Assembly (NCBI RefSeq): GCF_001758225.1
Contig: NZ_MAST01000007.1
Span: 1-64,000, forward strand
Source of the DNA: Humibacillus sp. DSM 29435
GTDB lineage: Bacteria > Actinomycetota > Actinomycetes > Actinomycetales > Dermatophilaceae
DNA length: 64,000 bases
Direction: 5' to 3'
Shown: positions 22,023 to 31,456 of the stretch, piece after piece
How the letters are laid out: each line of letters begins with the position of its first letter
Position numbering within the stretch: the stretch's first letter is position 1
The notes under the pieces: generated by a model
Told to the model about the DNA's origin: nothing
Database searches by the model: none
Seen by the model: the letters and a program-made list of their open reading frames with translations, nothing else
Position numbers and translations under genes: made by a program

Positions 22023-23024
22023 TCAGAGGCGCACGATCATCTTCCCGGTGTTGTCTCCGCGCAGCACGCCGAGGAAGCCGTCGACAGCGTGGTCGATGCC
22101 GTCGACGAAGGTCTCGCGCGACTTCAAAGAGCCGTCGGCCAGCCAGCCGGCCGCCTTGATGGCGTACTCGCCGGCGAGGTCGTAGTGGTCACCCACGAGA
22201 AAGCCGTGGATGAGTCCTCGGGTCTGGATCAGCCGGGAGAGGTTGCGCGGGCCGGGCGCCGGTTCGGTGTCGTTGTAGACCGAGATGGCGCCGCAGACGG
22301 CGATCCGACCGCCGAGGTTGAGGGAGCCGACCGCCGCCTCGAGGTGCTCCCCGCCGACGTTGTCGAAGTAGACGTCGATGCCGTCGGGGGCGGCCTCGCG
22401 CAGCAGGTGGGAGACCTTGCCGTCGCGGTAGTTGAAGGCCGCGTCGAACCCGAGGTCGGTCAGCAGGTGCTCGACCTTCTCGGCGGAGCCGGCACTGCCG
22501 ACGACCCGCCCGGCCCCCAGGGCCCGGGCGATCTGTCCGACGGCGCTTCCGACCGCACCCGCTGCTCCGGAGACGAACACCGTGTCACCCGGCTTGAAGG
22601 ACGCGACCCGGGTCAGCCCCGCGTAGGCGGTCAGCCCGGTCATACCGAGCACCCCGAGGTAGGCGGAGGCGGGGGCCAGCGAGGTGTCGACGACCCGCGC
22701 GGCCGATGCGTCGACCACTGCCTCCTCACGCCAGCCGAGGCCGTGGAGCACGTGGTCGCCCACGGTGAAGGCGTCGGCTCGCGACTCGACCACCTCGCCG
22801 ACAGCCCCACCGTTCATGGCCTCTCCGATGGCATAGGGCGCCGCGTACGACTTCGCGTCGCTCATGCGACCGCGCATGTACGGGTCGACCGACATGACGA
22901 CGTTGCGCACGCGGATCTGGCCGTCGGCGAGGTCGGTCTGCGCGCTCGTGGCGAGCTCGAAGTCGTCGGGGGTCGGCCAGCCGACGGGCCGGGTCTTCAG
23001 CTGGACCTCACGGGGTGATGTCAT
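22023..23024 (-). CDS. NADP-dependent oxidoreductase, PTGR/leukotriene B4 dehydrogenase-like
   Basis: Zinc-independent medium-chain dehydrogenase/reductase (333 aa) that typically reduces the double bond of alpha,beta-unsaturated ketones and aldehydes with NADPH. Conserved elements are VMSVDPYMRGRM, the cofactor loop VSGAAGAVGSAVGQIA, IDVYFDNVGGEHLEAA and GRIAVCGAIS. GAGGTAA lies just before the ATG. It follows ohr by 42 bases on the same strand, so the pair may deal with lipid peroxides and their electrophilic products. Confidence 0.9.
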   Translation of the reverse strand: MTSPREVQLKTRPVGWPTPDDFELATSAQTDLADGQIRVRNVVMSVDPYMRGRMSDAKSYAAPYAIGEAMNGGAVGEVVESRADAFTVGDHVLHGLGWREEAVVDASAARVVDTSLAPASAYLGVLGMTGLTAYAGLTRVASFKPGDTVFVSGAAGAVGSAVGQIARALGAGRVVGSAGSAEKVEHLLTDLGFDAAFNYRDGKVSHLLREAAPDGIDVYFDNVGGEHLEAAVGSLNLGGRIAVCGAISVYNDTEPAPGPRNLSRLIQTRGLIHGFLVGDHYDLAGEYAIKAAGWLADGSLKSRETFVDGIDHAVDGFLGVLRGDNTGKMIVRL

Positions 23025-23066
23025 GGGTTACCTCTCACTGTTCGGGTTCGGATGTTGGCGGCGGGG

Positions 23067-23501
<435 letters not shown>

Positions 23502-23703
23502 AAGGCGCTCCTGGTCTTCGACTGAGGTGGGACTGGGATGACAACCACCCGAGGGCCGATTCGATGCCCGACGCGGCGAAGAAGGCAGCGCTCCTGCGCG
23601 GGATGACGGCATCCGGGCTCGGCAGGAGGTTCGAACGCGCTGCCGGTGAGCGAACGCGGCGGTGTGCCGGCGCGTTCGACCTCGAACGAGTCGTTCGGAG
23701 GAA

Positions 23704-23741
23704 GGGGGTGGGGGGAAGGGGGTGGGGGAAAGGGAGGGGGG
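23704..23741 (+). other. G-quadruplex-forming tract
   Basis: Five G runs of five or six plus one of three, separated by T, AA, T, AAA and A, occupy 38 bases and end exactly at the base before the DUF445 stop codon. The G-rich strand is the template for that gene's transcription, so its mRNA continues as a C-rich run. This satisfies the usual G4 rule several times over. Confidence 0.8.
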
Positions 23742-25010
23742 TCAGGAGGGCAGGAGGATGGAGACTGCGTGGATGAGCACGCCGATCAGGCCCCCGACGA
23801 GGGTGCCGTTGATGCGGATGAACTGCAGGTCGCGACCCACCTGCAGCTCGACCCGATCGGCGGTCTCCTTGCCGTCCCACCGGTCGACGGTCTGGCTGAT
23901 CACGGCCGTCAGCTCGGTGCCGTAGCGCGCCACGGCGTACACGGCTGCGTCGCAGATGCGCTGGTCGATGCGGTCGCGCAGCTCACGGTCGGCCAGCAGG
24001 CGCTCGGCGAGCGCGACGACCTCCTCGACGGCACGCGTGCGCAGCGGCCCCTCGATGTCGCGCAGGGCCGCCACCATCACTCCGCGGGCGGAGATCCAGA
24101 GCGACATCGCCGTGACCGACACCTGCGGGTGCGACAGCAGCCGCTCCTTGAGTCGCTCGGCCTTCTCCTGCGTGGCCGGGTCGTGCTGGAGGTTCTCGGC
24201 GAGGTCACGCAGCAGGGTGTCGATCGCGTCGCGCACCTCGTGCTGCGGGTCGCGACGGATGTCGGCGAGCCACTTGAGGGCCTCGGTGTGCACCTTGCGG
24301 GCCACGAGGTCGTTGAGGGCCGTCGGCACCCACGTGGGCGCGCGCCGGGTGATGAGCGACTCGAAGACGTCGGCGTTCTCGGCCAGCCACAGCCCGATCT
24401 CGTCGAGGGCGAGGTCGACGAGGCCGACGTGGGCGTTGTCTTTCACCACCTGGTCGAGCAGCCCGCCGGCCAGCGAGCTGACCGGCTCCTTCATCAGCCG
24501 CGGCAGCACGGCCTGCTCGATGACGGCCTGCACGTCGGCATCCGGGATGCGTTCGAGCGCGTGCGCCGACACGGTGGCCACCTCGTCGACGAGCCGCTTC
24601 GCGTTGGCATCGACCAGCACCCAGTCGGCGACCCGCCGCGTGGGCTCGGCGTCGATGACCCGCTCGCGGATGATGTCCTCGCGCATGAAGTTCTCGCCCA
24701 CGAACTCCTCGAGGCTGCGGCCGAGCATCTCCTTCTTGCGCGGGATGAGCGCCGTGTGCGGGATGGGCAGGCCGAGCGGATGCCGGAAGATCGCCGTGAC
24801 GGCGAACCAGTCGGCGCAGGCGCCCACCATCGACGCCTCGGCGCCGGCGTTGACGAAACCCAACCAGCCGGTGTTCTGCCCACGGGTGAGCAGGTACACG
24901 ACCGCGGCGACCACGAGCAGGCCGGTCGCGAGCATCCGCATCCGGCGCAGGTCGGCTCGCCGCTGGGCGTCGACCGCTGGGTCGACGACGAAGCCGAGCG
25001 CTCCACTCAC
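23742..25010 (-). CDS. DUF445-family membrane protein
   Basis: Protein of 422 aa with a hydrophobic helix near the N-terminus (MLATGLLVVAAVVYLLT), the family signature GACADWFAVTAIFRHPLGLPIPHTA, a long helical soluble middle and a C-terminal membrane helix (GGLIGVLIHAVSIL). DUF445 proteins have no settled function. The GTG start at 25010 has GGAGG 7 bases upstream. It is followed directly by the G-rich tract. Confidence 0.88.
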   Translation of the reverse strand: MSGALGFVVDPAVDAQRRADLRRMRMLATGLLVVAAVVYLLTRGQNTGWLGFVNAGAEASMVGACADWFAVTAIFRHPLGLPIPHTALIPRKKEMLGRSLEEFVGENFMREDIIRERVIDAEPTRRVADWVLVDANAKRLVDEVATVSAHALERIPDADVQAVIEQAVLPRLMKEPVSSLAGGLLDQVVKDNAHVGLVDLALDEIGLWLAENADVFESLITRRAPTWVPTALNDLVARKVHTEALKWLADIRRDPQHEVRDAIDTLLRDLAENLQHDPATQEKAERLKERLLSHPQVSVTAMSLWISARGVMVAALRDIEGPLRTRAVEEVVALAERLLADRELRDRIDQRICDAAVYAVARYGTELTAVISQTVDRWDGKETADRVELQVGRDLQFIRINGTLVGGLIGVLIHAVSILLPS

Positions 25011-25054
25011 GGGGAAACCTCCAGTGCCATGCGACGTAACGGTCGCCCTCGCGG

Positions 25055-25876
25055 TCAGAGGGTCTCGAGCGCGAAGGTCAGGGCGTCGATCCTCGCACGG
25101 GTCTCCCCGTCGGTGGCGATGCGCTCCCCGATGCGGGTGGCGAGCGCGCCCACGGCGTCGGCGTCGAGCCCGGCCGGAAGCTGCAGCACGACGCGCAGCA
25201 CCCCGGCCCCGGGCGGCTCACCGGGCTCGAGGCGGTGGTCGGCCACCGCGCGCTCCGGCCGCACGGCGCTCGCCACCGCCGACGCGACGTGGGCGTCGTG
25301 ATGGCTCGGCGCCCAGGGCCGTTCCTGCGCGAGCGCCCACAGCATGCTCGGCCGAAGCACCGTGGCGTGCTCGGAGCCGATGTCGACGAGCAGCACCGAG
25401 CACTCCTCGCTGATCGCGGCCTGGGCGGCGGCCGCTGCCCGCACCGGCACGGGCCGGGCCGCGGCATCCCACGCGGCCAACGACGCCAGCGAGGTGAACA
25501 TCGGCAGGCCCCGTGACCCGTCAGGGGCAGTCAGGGTGACGGTGGCCATGTCGGTGCGAGTCTCGACCACGTGATCACCACTGTCGTCGACCTCGGCGGC
25601 GACAGCGACGACGGGCACCAGCCATCGCACCCGCGCGACGTGCTCCATCACGGCCTGTTCCGCCTCGGGTGAAGAAAGCTCACCGACCACGCGCAGGGCA
25701 GCCAGCAGAGCGGCATCCGCCTCGCCGCTGTCGCCGGCGAAACCGTGGCTGGGGATCGCCTTGCCCGCCCAGGGCTGACCCGCCGAGTCGGCGGGAGGCG
25801 CCGGTGGCTCAGGGCGCTCTTCAGACGGCTCCGGGCGAGCGTCTGGTCGGTCATCAGGCAAGCGGTCGCCACTCAC
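25055..25876 (-). CDS. SseB-domain protein coupled to priA
   Basis: Protein of 273 aa with a Pro/Glu-rich disordered N-terminal part (about 1-50), then an SseB-like region containing [14 protein letters not shown] and [24 protein letters not shown]. It is found in many actinobacteria beside priA, but its role is unknown. The GTG at 25876 overlaps the priA stop (GTGA), so it should be made in step with the histidine enzyme. No catalytic motif is evident. Confidence 0.72.
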   Translation of the reverse strand: MSGDRLPDDRPDARPEPSEERPEPPAPPADSAGQPWAGKAIPSHGFAGDSGEADAALLAALRVVGELSSPEAEQAVMEHVARVRWLVPVVAVAAEVDDSGDHVVETRTDMATVTLTAPDGSRGLPMFTSLASLAAWDAAARPVPVRAAAAAQAAISEECSVLLVDIGSEHATVLRPSMLWALAQERPWAPSHHDAHVASAVASAVRPERAVADHRLEPGEPPGAGVLRVVLQLPAGLDADAVGALATRIGERIATDGETRARIDALTFALETL

Positions 25877-26613
25877 AGCGGCGGACGGCCTGCCACGTCG
25901 AGCGCCTCGGAGAGCCGGAAGGCCCCCTGGTAGAGCGCAGAACCGACGATCGCGCCCTCGACGCCGATCTCGACGAGCTCGCGGATGGCCGTCAGGTCGC
26001 GCAGGGTCGAGATGCCACCGGACGCGACGACGGGGCGGTCGGTGCGGTCGCAGACCGAACGCAGCAGGTCGAGGTTCGGACCCTGCATCATGCCGTCGGT
26101 CTTGACGTCGGTGACCACGTAGCGGGCGCAGCCCTCGCGGTCGAGCTGCTCGAGCGTCGGCCAGAGCTCGCCACCCTCACTCGTCCAGCCGCGGGCCGCC
26201 AGAGTCGTACCGCGCACGTCGAGGCCGATCGCGACCCGGTCGCCGTGCTCGGCGATGATCGACGCCGTCCACTCAGGGTTCTCCAGCGCCGCGGTGCCGA
26301 TGGTCACCCGGCGGCACCCGGTGGCCAGGGCCACCTCCAGCGACTCGGCGTCACGGATGCCGCCCGAGAGCTCGACCGAGATGTCGAGCTTTCCGACGAT
26401 GGCGTCGATGACCTCCCGGTTGCTGCCGCCACCGAAGGCGGCATCGAGGTCGACCAGGTGCACCCATTCGGCGCCCTGCTCCTGCCAGGCCATCGCGGCC
26501 GCCAGCGGGTCGCCGTACGAACGGGCGGTGCCGGCGACGCCCTGCACCAGCTGCACCGCCTGCCCACCGGCGATGTCGACGGCGGGGAGCAGCTCGAGTC
26601 GGGGGTGGCTCAT
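25873..26613 (-). CDS. priA: PriA, bifunctional HisA/TrpF isomerase
   Basis: (beta-alpha)8-barrel isomerase of 246 aa. In actinobacteria this enzyme serves both histidine (ProFAR isomerase) and tryptophan (PRA isomerase) synthesis. The first catalytic Asp is in [15 protein letters not shown] and the second in [15 protein letters not shown]; phosphate-binding loops are VELSGGIRD and VVASGGIST. hisF is not next to it and hisH lies 3.5 kb away. Whether a separate trpF exists cannot be told from this window. Confidence 0.93.
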   Translation of the reverse strand: MSHPRLELLPAVDIAGGQAVQLVQGVAGTARSYGDPLAAAMAWQEQGAEWVHLVDLDAAFGGGSNREVIDAIVGKLDISVELSGGIRDAESLEVALATGCRRVTIGTAALENPEWTASIIAEHGDRVAIGLDVRGTTLAARGWTSEGGELWPTLEQLDREGCARYVVTDVKTDGMMQGPNLDLLRSVCDRTDRPVVASGGISTLRDLTAIRELVEIGVEGAIVGSALYQGAFRLSEALDVAGRPPL

Positions 26614-26787
26614 CGGCGATGGTCTCCTGCTGGGGGCGATTGGGGTGGTCTTTCGGGAGTCTCCCAGTATGCCGTGCGCCTTCTTCGCGTGCGCGATCGT
26701 GACCCCTCGTGGCGCCGGCCGTCATCGAGACCAGAACCGGACCAGTCCCTGACACGACCCGAACACAACGGCGGCACAGTGAGAGCC

Positions 26788-28098
26788 ATGACCTCGACCA
26801 GCTGGGCGCAGAGCGCCCACCTCGTGCGATCAACCGGGTTCGGCGGCTCCGGCGCCCTGGTCGACGTGGTGGACAAGCAGGGCGCCGCCGCCTGGGTGCA
26901 GCAGTCGCTGCACGCCGATGCGAGCCACGACCCGACCGTGACAGCCACTCCCGCACCGACCTTCGACACACTCCCACCCTTGGGCAAGGGGGCCTCCCGC
27001 GAAGAGCGTCAGAAGCGCCGGCAGGCAGACCGGGAGCAGGTGAACGAGCTGCTCGCCTGGTGGATCCGCCGGATGGCCACCGCGGCCAACCCGATGGTCG
27101 AGAAGCTCACCTTCGGGTGGCACAACCACTTCTCGACCTCCGCGAGCAAGGTGCGGTCGGCCTCGATGCTGCTCGGCCAGAACGAGACGCTGCGAGCGTT
27201 GGGCCGGGGGTCGTTCCTCGACCTGGCCGAAGCCATGGTGAAAGACCCGGCGATGCTCGTGTGGCTCGACGGCCAGAAGAACACCGCCACGGCTCCGAAC
27301 GAGAACCTGGCCCGTGAGTTCATGGAGCTGTTCACGCTGGGCCACGGAGGCGGCTACACGGAGACGGACGTCAAGGAGGGCGCCCGGGCTCTGACCGGCT
27401 GGACCGTGTCACGCCTCGACGGCACCGCGAGGTTCATGGCAAGGCGCCACGACTCGCAGGCCAAGACCCTGCTCGGCACCACGGCCGATCTCGATGCGAC
27501 CGGTTTCGTGCGGGTCGTGCTCGGTCACAACGCCTCGGCCCCGTTCGTGGTGGGTCGCTGGTGGCGCCTGCTGGCCGGACCCGGCGGGCCCCCACCGGAC
27601 GCTCTGGCCCGGATCGTCGCGGCCTATGGGCCCGGTCGTGACCTCCGGGCCATGTTCGGCGCGCTGTTCACCGACCCGGCCTTGGTCTCGGCGGCGGGCA
27701 GCGTGGTGGTGTCACCCGTCGAGTGGGTGGTGGGCAGCATGCGGGCGCTCTCGCTCACGGCCGATGACGCCACCGTGCGCCGGGCCGCCGCGATGATGCG
27801 TTCGCTCGGTCAGGTGCCCCTTCACCCACCCAACGTCAGCGGGTGGCCGTCGGGCCAGGCCTGGCTCTCGACAGCCGCCGCGACGACCCGGGTTCGCGCG
27901 GCCACCACCCTCGTCAGGGCCGCCGACCTGCACGCGGTCGAGGACCAGCCCGCATCCGCTCGAGTCGAGGCGGTCGCGCACCTGCTCGGCATCCCCACCC
28001 TCTCCGGCCGCACCGCTGCCGAGCTGAAGAAGCACGTGGGTCTCCCCCCGCGGCTCGTCGCCACCGCCCTCGTCTGCCCCGAAAACCTGGTGATCTGA
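26788..28098 (+). CDS. DUF1800 family protein without a signal peptide
   Basis: Protein of 436 aa with the DUF1800 features AHLVRSTGFGGSGALVD, KLTFGWHNHFSTS, NENLAREFMELFTLGHGGGYTETDVKEGARALTGW (cited in parts: NENLAREFMELF and ALTGW) and PPNVSGWPSGQAW near the C-terminus. The family is found beside DUF1501 proteins; its activity is not established. The N-terminus starts at once in the domain, with no Sec or Tat signal, while its partner has one. ATG at 26788 is chosen; a GTG three codons earlier is possible. Its stop overlaps the next start (TGATG). Confidence 0.88.
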   Translation: MTSTSWAQSAHLVRSTGFGGSGALVDVVDKQGAAAWVQQSLHADASHDPTVTATPAPTFDTLPPLGKGASREERQKRRQADREQVNELLAWWIRRMATAANPMVEKLTFGWHNHFSTSASKVRSASMLLGQNETLRALGRGSFLDLAEAMVKDPAMLVWLDGQKNTATAPNENLAREFMELFTLGHGGGYTETDVKEGARALTGWTVSRLDGTARFMARRHDSQAKTLLGTTADLDATGFVRVVLGHNASAPFVVGRWWRLLAGPGGPPPDALARIVAAYGPGRDLRAMFGALFTDPALVSAAGSVVVSPVEWVVGSMRALSLTADDATVRRAAAMMRSLGQVPLHPPNVSGWPSGQAWLSTAAATTRVRAATTLVRAADLHAVEDQPASARVEAVAHLLGIPTLSGRTAAELKKHVGLPPRLVATALVCPENLVI

Positions 28099-29357
28099 TG
28101 TCCCTTCCTCCGATCGACCCCAAGAAGCCGATGGACGGGCTCACCCGGCGCTCGCTGCTGCGCGCGTCAGGCGTGGGCGGGGCGGCCGCCCTGCTGGCCG
28201 GCGCCGCCGGCGTCACCTGGCATCAAGTGATGGAGCGCGGGCAGGAGACGCCCCTCGCGTCAAACAGCCCGATCCTCGTGCTGCTGTCGATGTACGGCGG
28301 CAACGATGGGCTCAGCACCGTTGTGCCGTATGCCGATCCGGCCTACCACGAGGCTCGGCCCGAGCTGGCGTACGACCCGGCCGACGTGCTGCATCTCGAC
28401 GACCAGCTCGGCCTCAACCCCGGCATGACGGGCCTGGCGAAGCTGTGGTCTGACCGCAAGCTCGCCATCGTGCGGGGCGTCGGCTACCCCAGGCCCGACC
28501 GCAGTCACTTCCGGTCGATGGACATCTGGCAGACGGGCTCGCCCGAGACCCCCGTACCCACCGGCTGGCTCGGACGCTGGCTCGACACCGCCGGCGACGA
28601 CCCGCTGCTCGCCCTGAACATCGGCGAGGTGCTGCCCCCGCTCGCCGTAGGCACCAAGGCGACCGCGGCCGCCCTCGCGGTCGGCGGCAACGCCAACAAG
28701 ACCACCGGCGCCGATGCGGCGTTGACGGCCTTCGCGGTGCCGGATGCCGCTGACGGCCCGGCGGCGCGCATGGTGGTCGCCTCCTACGCCGCTCGCCAGC
28801 GGTGCGAGCAGACCTTCGGTTCGCTGACCTCCAGCGACGGTGCCGACGCGCCGGGCGACTCCGGCGGCAACGGCAACCGGGCGTCGCTGGCCGCCCAGCT
28901 GGGGTTGGTGGCGCGGTGCATCACCGCGAACGTGCCGACCCGCGTCTACACCGTCTCGGCGTCCGGGTTCGACCTGCACGCCAACGAGAAGGACGCGCAG
29001 ACCGCCCACCTCACCGAGATCGACAAGGCCGTCACCGCGTTCCGGTCAGCCCTGGCCGGCACCGCCCGCGAGCGGGACGTCGTGCTGATGGCCTACTCGG
29101 AGTTCGGGCGACGGGTTCGCGCCAACGCCTCCGAGGGCACCGACCACGGAACGGCCGGGCCGGTTCTGCTCATCGGTGACTCGGTCAAGGCCGGCTTCCA
29201 CGGCGACGAGCCGTCGCTGACCGACCTTGACGACGGCGACCTCAAGACCACCACCGACTTCCGCGCCGTCTACGGCGAGGTGCTCGACCGGATGCTGGGG
29301 GCCGACCCCACCCGGGTGCTCGACAAGGTTCCGGCCGCGGTGGGTCTCTTCGCCTGA
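28098..29357 (+). CDS. DUF1501 family protein with Tat signal
   Basis: Exported protein of 419 aa. The N-terminus has a twin-arginine motif LTRRSLLRASG followed by a hydrophobic stretch to about residue 45. The mature part shows LLSMYGGNDGLSTVVPYADPAY, GVGYPRPDRSHFRSMDIWQTG and YSEFGRRVRANASEGTDHGTAG, the DUF1501 core, which resembles the alkaline phosphatase/sulfatase fold but has no proven activity. It is translated directly after DUF1800, and the pair probably acts outside the membrane. Confidence 0.9.
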   Translation: MSLPPIDPKKPMDGLTRRSLLRASGVGGAAALLAGAAGVTWHQVMERGQETPLASNSPILVLLSMYGGNDGLSTVVPYADPAYHEARPELAYDPADVLHLDDQLGLNPGMTGLAKLWSDRKLAIVRGVGYPRPDRSHFRSMDIWQTGSPETPVPTGWLGRWLDTAGDDPLLALNIGEVLPPLAVGTKATAAALAVGGNANKTTGADAALTAFAVPDAADGPAARMVVASYAARQRCEQTFGSLTSSDGADAPGDSGGNGNRASLAAQLGLVARCITANVPTRVYTVSASGFDLHANEKDAQTAHLTEIDKAVTAFRSALAGTARERDVVLMAYSEFGRRVRANASEGTDHGTAGPVLLIGDSVKAGFHGDEPSLTDLDDGDLKTTTDFRAVYGEVLDRMLGADPTRVLDKVPAAVGLFA

Positions 29358-29444
29358 CGGCGCAGGACTCGAGATGACTCGAGATGACTGGATGGGGCAC
29401 GTCGGCCCGGTGGCAGCTCTCAGGCCGGGCTCATCTTCTCGACG

Positions 29445-29450
29445 TAGGTT
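29445..29450 (+). promoter_or_regulatory. -10 element of a small membrane protein gene (leaderless type)
   Basis: TAGGTT, 7 bases, then ATG at 29458. This spacing matches other leaderless starts in the window and supports the small reading frame as a real gene. Confidence 0.45.
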
Positions 29451-29457
29451 GCGTGAC

Positions 29458-29709
29458 ATGAGCCACTCGTCTGCGGGCCGGGGTCTTTCATCGAACGGCT
29501 CGACGGTGACCCCGCACCGCGAGGGCAGGCGGGTCAGTGGGGTCCTGCTCCTGCAACAGGTGGTGCTGGGTGCTCTGTTGGTGGTGGCCGGGCCGAGGCC
29601 GAGCACTGCACGCGAGGTTGCCTTCTGGCTGACCGTCTACGCAGCGATCTGTGTCTTCGTGCAGATCGTCTCGGTGCGGTACTGGAACCGCCACCCGCGA
29701 CACAGCTGA
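29458..29709 (+). CDS. Small hypothetical membrane protein
   Basis: Unrecognised protein of 83 aa. A polar N-terminus of about 28 residues is followed by two hydrophobic helices (VLLLQQVVLGALLVVAG and FWLTVYAAICVFVQIV) and a short basic end, so both termini may face the cytoplasm. A leaderless-type -10 precedes the ATG. An open frame extends upstream through the DUF1501 end but is not convincing. It converges on the next gene with only 8 bases between; no terminator hairpin was seen there. Confidence 0.55.
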   Translation: MSHSSAGRGLSSNGSTVTPHREGRRVSGVLLLQQVVLGALLVVAGPRPSTAREVAFWLTVYAAICVFVQIVSVRYWNRHPRHS

Positions 29710-29717
29710 CCTCTCGG

Positions 29718-30065
29718 TCACGACTGGTCGGTCGGAGGCCCGTCGTCCGGTGGGATAGTGGGCCGCTCCCCTGCGGCAGTGGCTCCGGCAGCCTCGGCCG
29801 CGATGGTGCGGCGGTTCTTCCACAGCAGATAGCCGAGGCCGACCAGCAGCACCCCGACGATGAGGGCGATCCGCACCGGCCACGACAGGTCGAGCAGGGT
29901 CGTGACGACCAACGCTCCAAGCGCACTGCCGATCGTCGTCGACAGCGCCGGCTTGGGTCGCCTGGTCGTCGTGCGGCGCCGCGTCGTGCTTTTCCTGGCC
30001 GCGGTCTTCCTCGGTGCGGGCTTCGTAGCGGCAGTCTTCTTCGCCGGTGTCTTTCGAGTCGCCAT
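29718..30065 (-). CDS. Lys/Arg-rich-tailed two-helix membrane protein
   Basis: Unrecognised protein of 115 aa. The first 40 residues are rich in Lys, Arg, Ala and Thr (KTPAKKTAATK, RKSTTRRRTTTRR), like a histone H1 tail. Two hydrophobic helices follow (IGSALGALVVTTLL and IALIVGVLLVGLGYLLW) and then a polar end. The basic tail could bind DNA, RNA or acidic phospholipid at the membrane. GGAGG lies 6 bases before the ATG. It lies 80 bases after hisH on the same strand. Confidence 0.65.
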   Translation of the reverse strand: MATRKTPAKKTAATKPAPRKTAARKSTTRRRTTTRRPKPALSTTIGSALGALVVTTLLDLSWPVRIALIVGVLLVGLGYLLWKNRRTIAAEAAGATAAGERPTIPPDDGPPTDQS

Positions 30066-30145
30066 CTCGGCCTCCGTCGGGGTGGTGCCGGGTCAGTCAG
30101 GTCAGGAGCAGCCGCGCATGGGGCGAACAGTACTGTCCACGATCG

Positions 30146-30784
30146 TCACAGCGTGTGGAGCCAGTTCTCGAGCAGGTGCAGGCCGGCATCCCCCGACTTC
30201 TCGGGATGGAACTGGGTGGCACTGAGGGGGCCGTTCTCGACTGCTGCGACGAAGGGGTCGCCGTGACGGGCCCAGGTCACGACGGGCGTCACGACCACGA
30301 ATGCGCCAGTGGGCTTCAGCGTCCACTGCTGGGCGGCGTAGGAGTGCACGAAGTAGAAGCGCTCGTTCTCGACTCCCGCGAAGAGCCGGCTCCGCTCCCC
30401 CGGCTCGACGGTCGACCAGCCCATGTGGGGCACGACATCGGCCGAGAGCCGTTCGACGGTGCCGGGCCACTCGGCCAACCCCTCCAGGGGGGTGTCGGAC
30501 GGCTCGCTCGAACCCTCGAAGAGCACCTGCATCCCGACGCAGACGCCGAGCACCGGGCGAGAACCGCTGAGGCGTCGCCCGATGATGCGCGGGCCGTGGG
30601 CCGCCCGCAGGCCGGTCATGCAGGCGTGGAAGTTGCCGACCCCGGGCACGAAGAGGCCATCGCACTCCAAAGCTTTCGCCGGGTCGGCGGTCAGCGTCAC
30701 GCTGGCGCCGACCCGCTCGAGGGCGCGCACGGCCGAGCGCACGTTGCCGCTCCCGTAGTCGAACACGACGACGTCGGCTGCCAT
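30146..30784 (-). CDS. hisH: Imidazole glycerol phosphate synthase, glutaminase subunit
   Basis: Class I glutamine amidotransferase (212 aa) that feeds ammonia to HisF. The triad is Cys82 in LGVCVGMQ, His193 and Glu195 in QFHPEKSG. The N-terminus [14 protein letters not shown] is typical. It starts 3 bases after hisB. HisF is not encoded in the window. Confidence 0.95.
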   Translation of the reverse strand: MAADVVVFDYGSGNVRSAVRALERVGASVTLTADPAKALECDGLFVPGVGNFHACMTGLRAAHGPRIIGRRLSGSRPVLGVCVGMQVLFEGSSEPSDTPLEGLAEWPGTVERLSADVVPHMGWSTVEPGERSRLFAGVENERFYFVHSYAAQQWTLKPTGAFVVVTPVVTWARHGDPFVAAVENGPLSATQFHPEKSGDAGLHLLENWLHTL

Positions 30785-30787
30785 GGG

Positions 30788-31456
30788 TCAGAGCGCACCC
30801 TTCGCACTCGGGATGCCGACCACTCGGTCGTCACGGGCGATCGCGAAGCGCAGGGCTCGGGCTACCGCCTTGAACTGGGCTTCGACGATGTGGTGCGGGT
30901 CGCGACCGGCGAGCACCCGCACGTGCAGGCAGAGACCGGCGTTGGTGGCGAACGACTCGAACACGTGCCGGGTCATCGAGCCGGTGAAGTGCCCGCCGAT
31001 GAGCACGTACTGCTGCCCCTCCGGCTCTCCCTCATGCACGACGTAGGGCCGGCCCGCGACGTCGACCACCGCGGTCGCGAGCGCCTCGTCGAGCGGCACG
31101 GTGGCGTCGCCGAAGCGTGAGATGCCGCTCTTGTCACCGAGGGCCTGACGCAGGGCCTGGCCGAGCACGATGGCCGTGTCTTCGACCGTGTGGTGCACGT
31201 CGACCTCGATGTCGCCGACCGCTTTGACGGTGAGGTCGATGAGCGAGTGCTTGGCGAGCGACCTCAGCATGTGGTCGTAGAAGGGCACCCCGGTCGACAC
31301 GTCGGCCACACCGGTGCCGTCGAGGGCGAGCCACAGCTCGACCGACGACTCCGACGTGGCCCGACTGATCTTGGCGGTGCGGTGCGGCCGCGCCGGTGCG
31401 CTCGACGCCGACTGCGCTGCAAAGGTATTCGAGGGGGTCGACGGTGACATGCTCAT
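30788..31456 (-). CDS. hisB: Imidazoleglycerol-phosphate dehydratase
   Basis: Monofunctional IGPD (222 aa) that makes imidazole acetol phosphate. Metal-binding motifs are [13 protein letters not shown] and [15 protein letters not shown], with [15 protein letters not shown] at the end. No phosphatase domain is attached, as normal in actinobacteria. The start at 31456 overlaps the hisC stop (ATGA) and gives about 25 extra Ser/Ala residues before the conserved [12 protein letters not shown]; a start nearer the core is possible. Confidence 0.95.
   Translation of the reverse strand: MSMSPSTPSNTFAAQSASSAPARPHRTAKISRATSESSVELWLALDGTGVADVSTGVPFYDHMLRSLAKHSLIDLTVKAVGDIEVDVHHTVEDTAIVLGQALRQALGDKSGISRFGDATVPLDEALATAVVDVAGRPYVVHEGEPEGQQYVLIGGHFTGSMTRHVFESFATNAGLCLHVRVLAGRDPHHIVEAQFKAVARALRFAIARDDRVVGIPSAKGAL

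Noticed and set aside
25669-26787. N-terminal extension of the DUF1800 protein
   Set aside because: This frame runs antisense to priA and the SseB-like gene and is compositionally odd; the domain begins at 26788.
29700-29760. Bidirectional terminator between the two small membrane protein genes
   Set aside because: No inverted repeat of useful length could be found in this gap.
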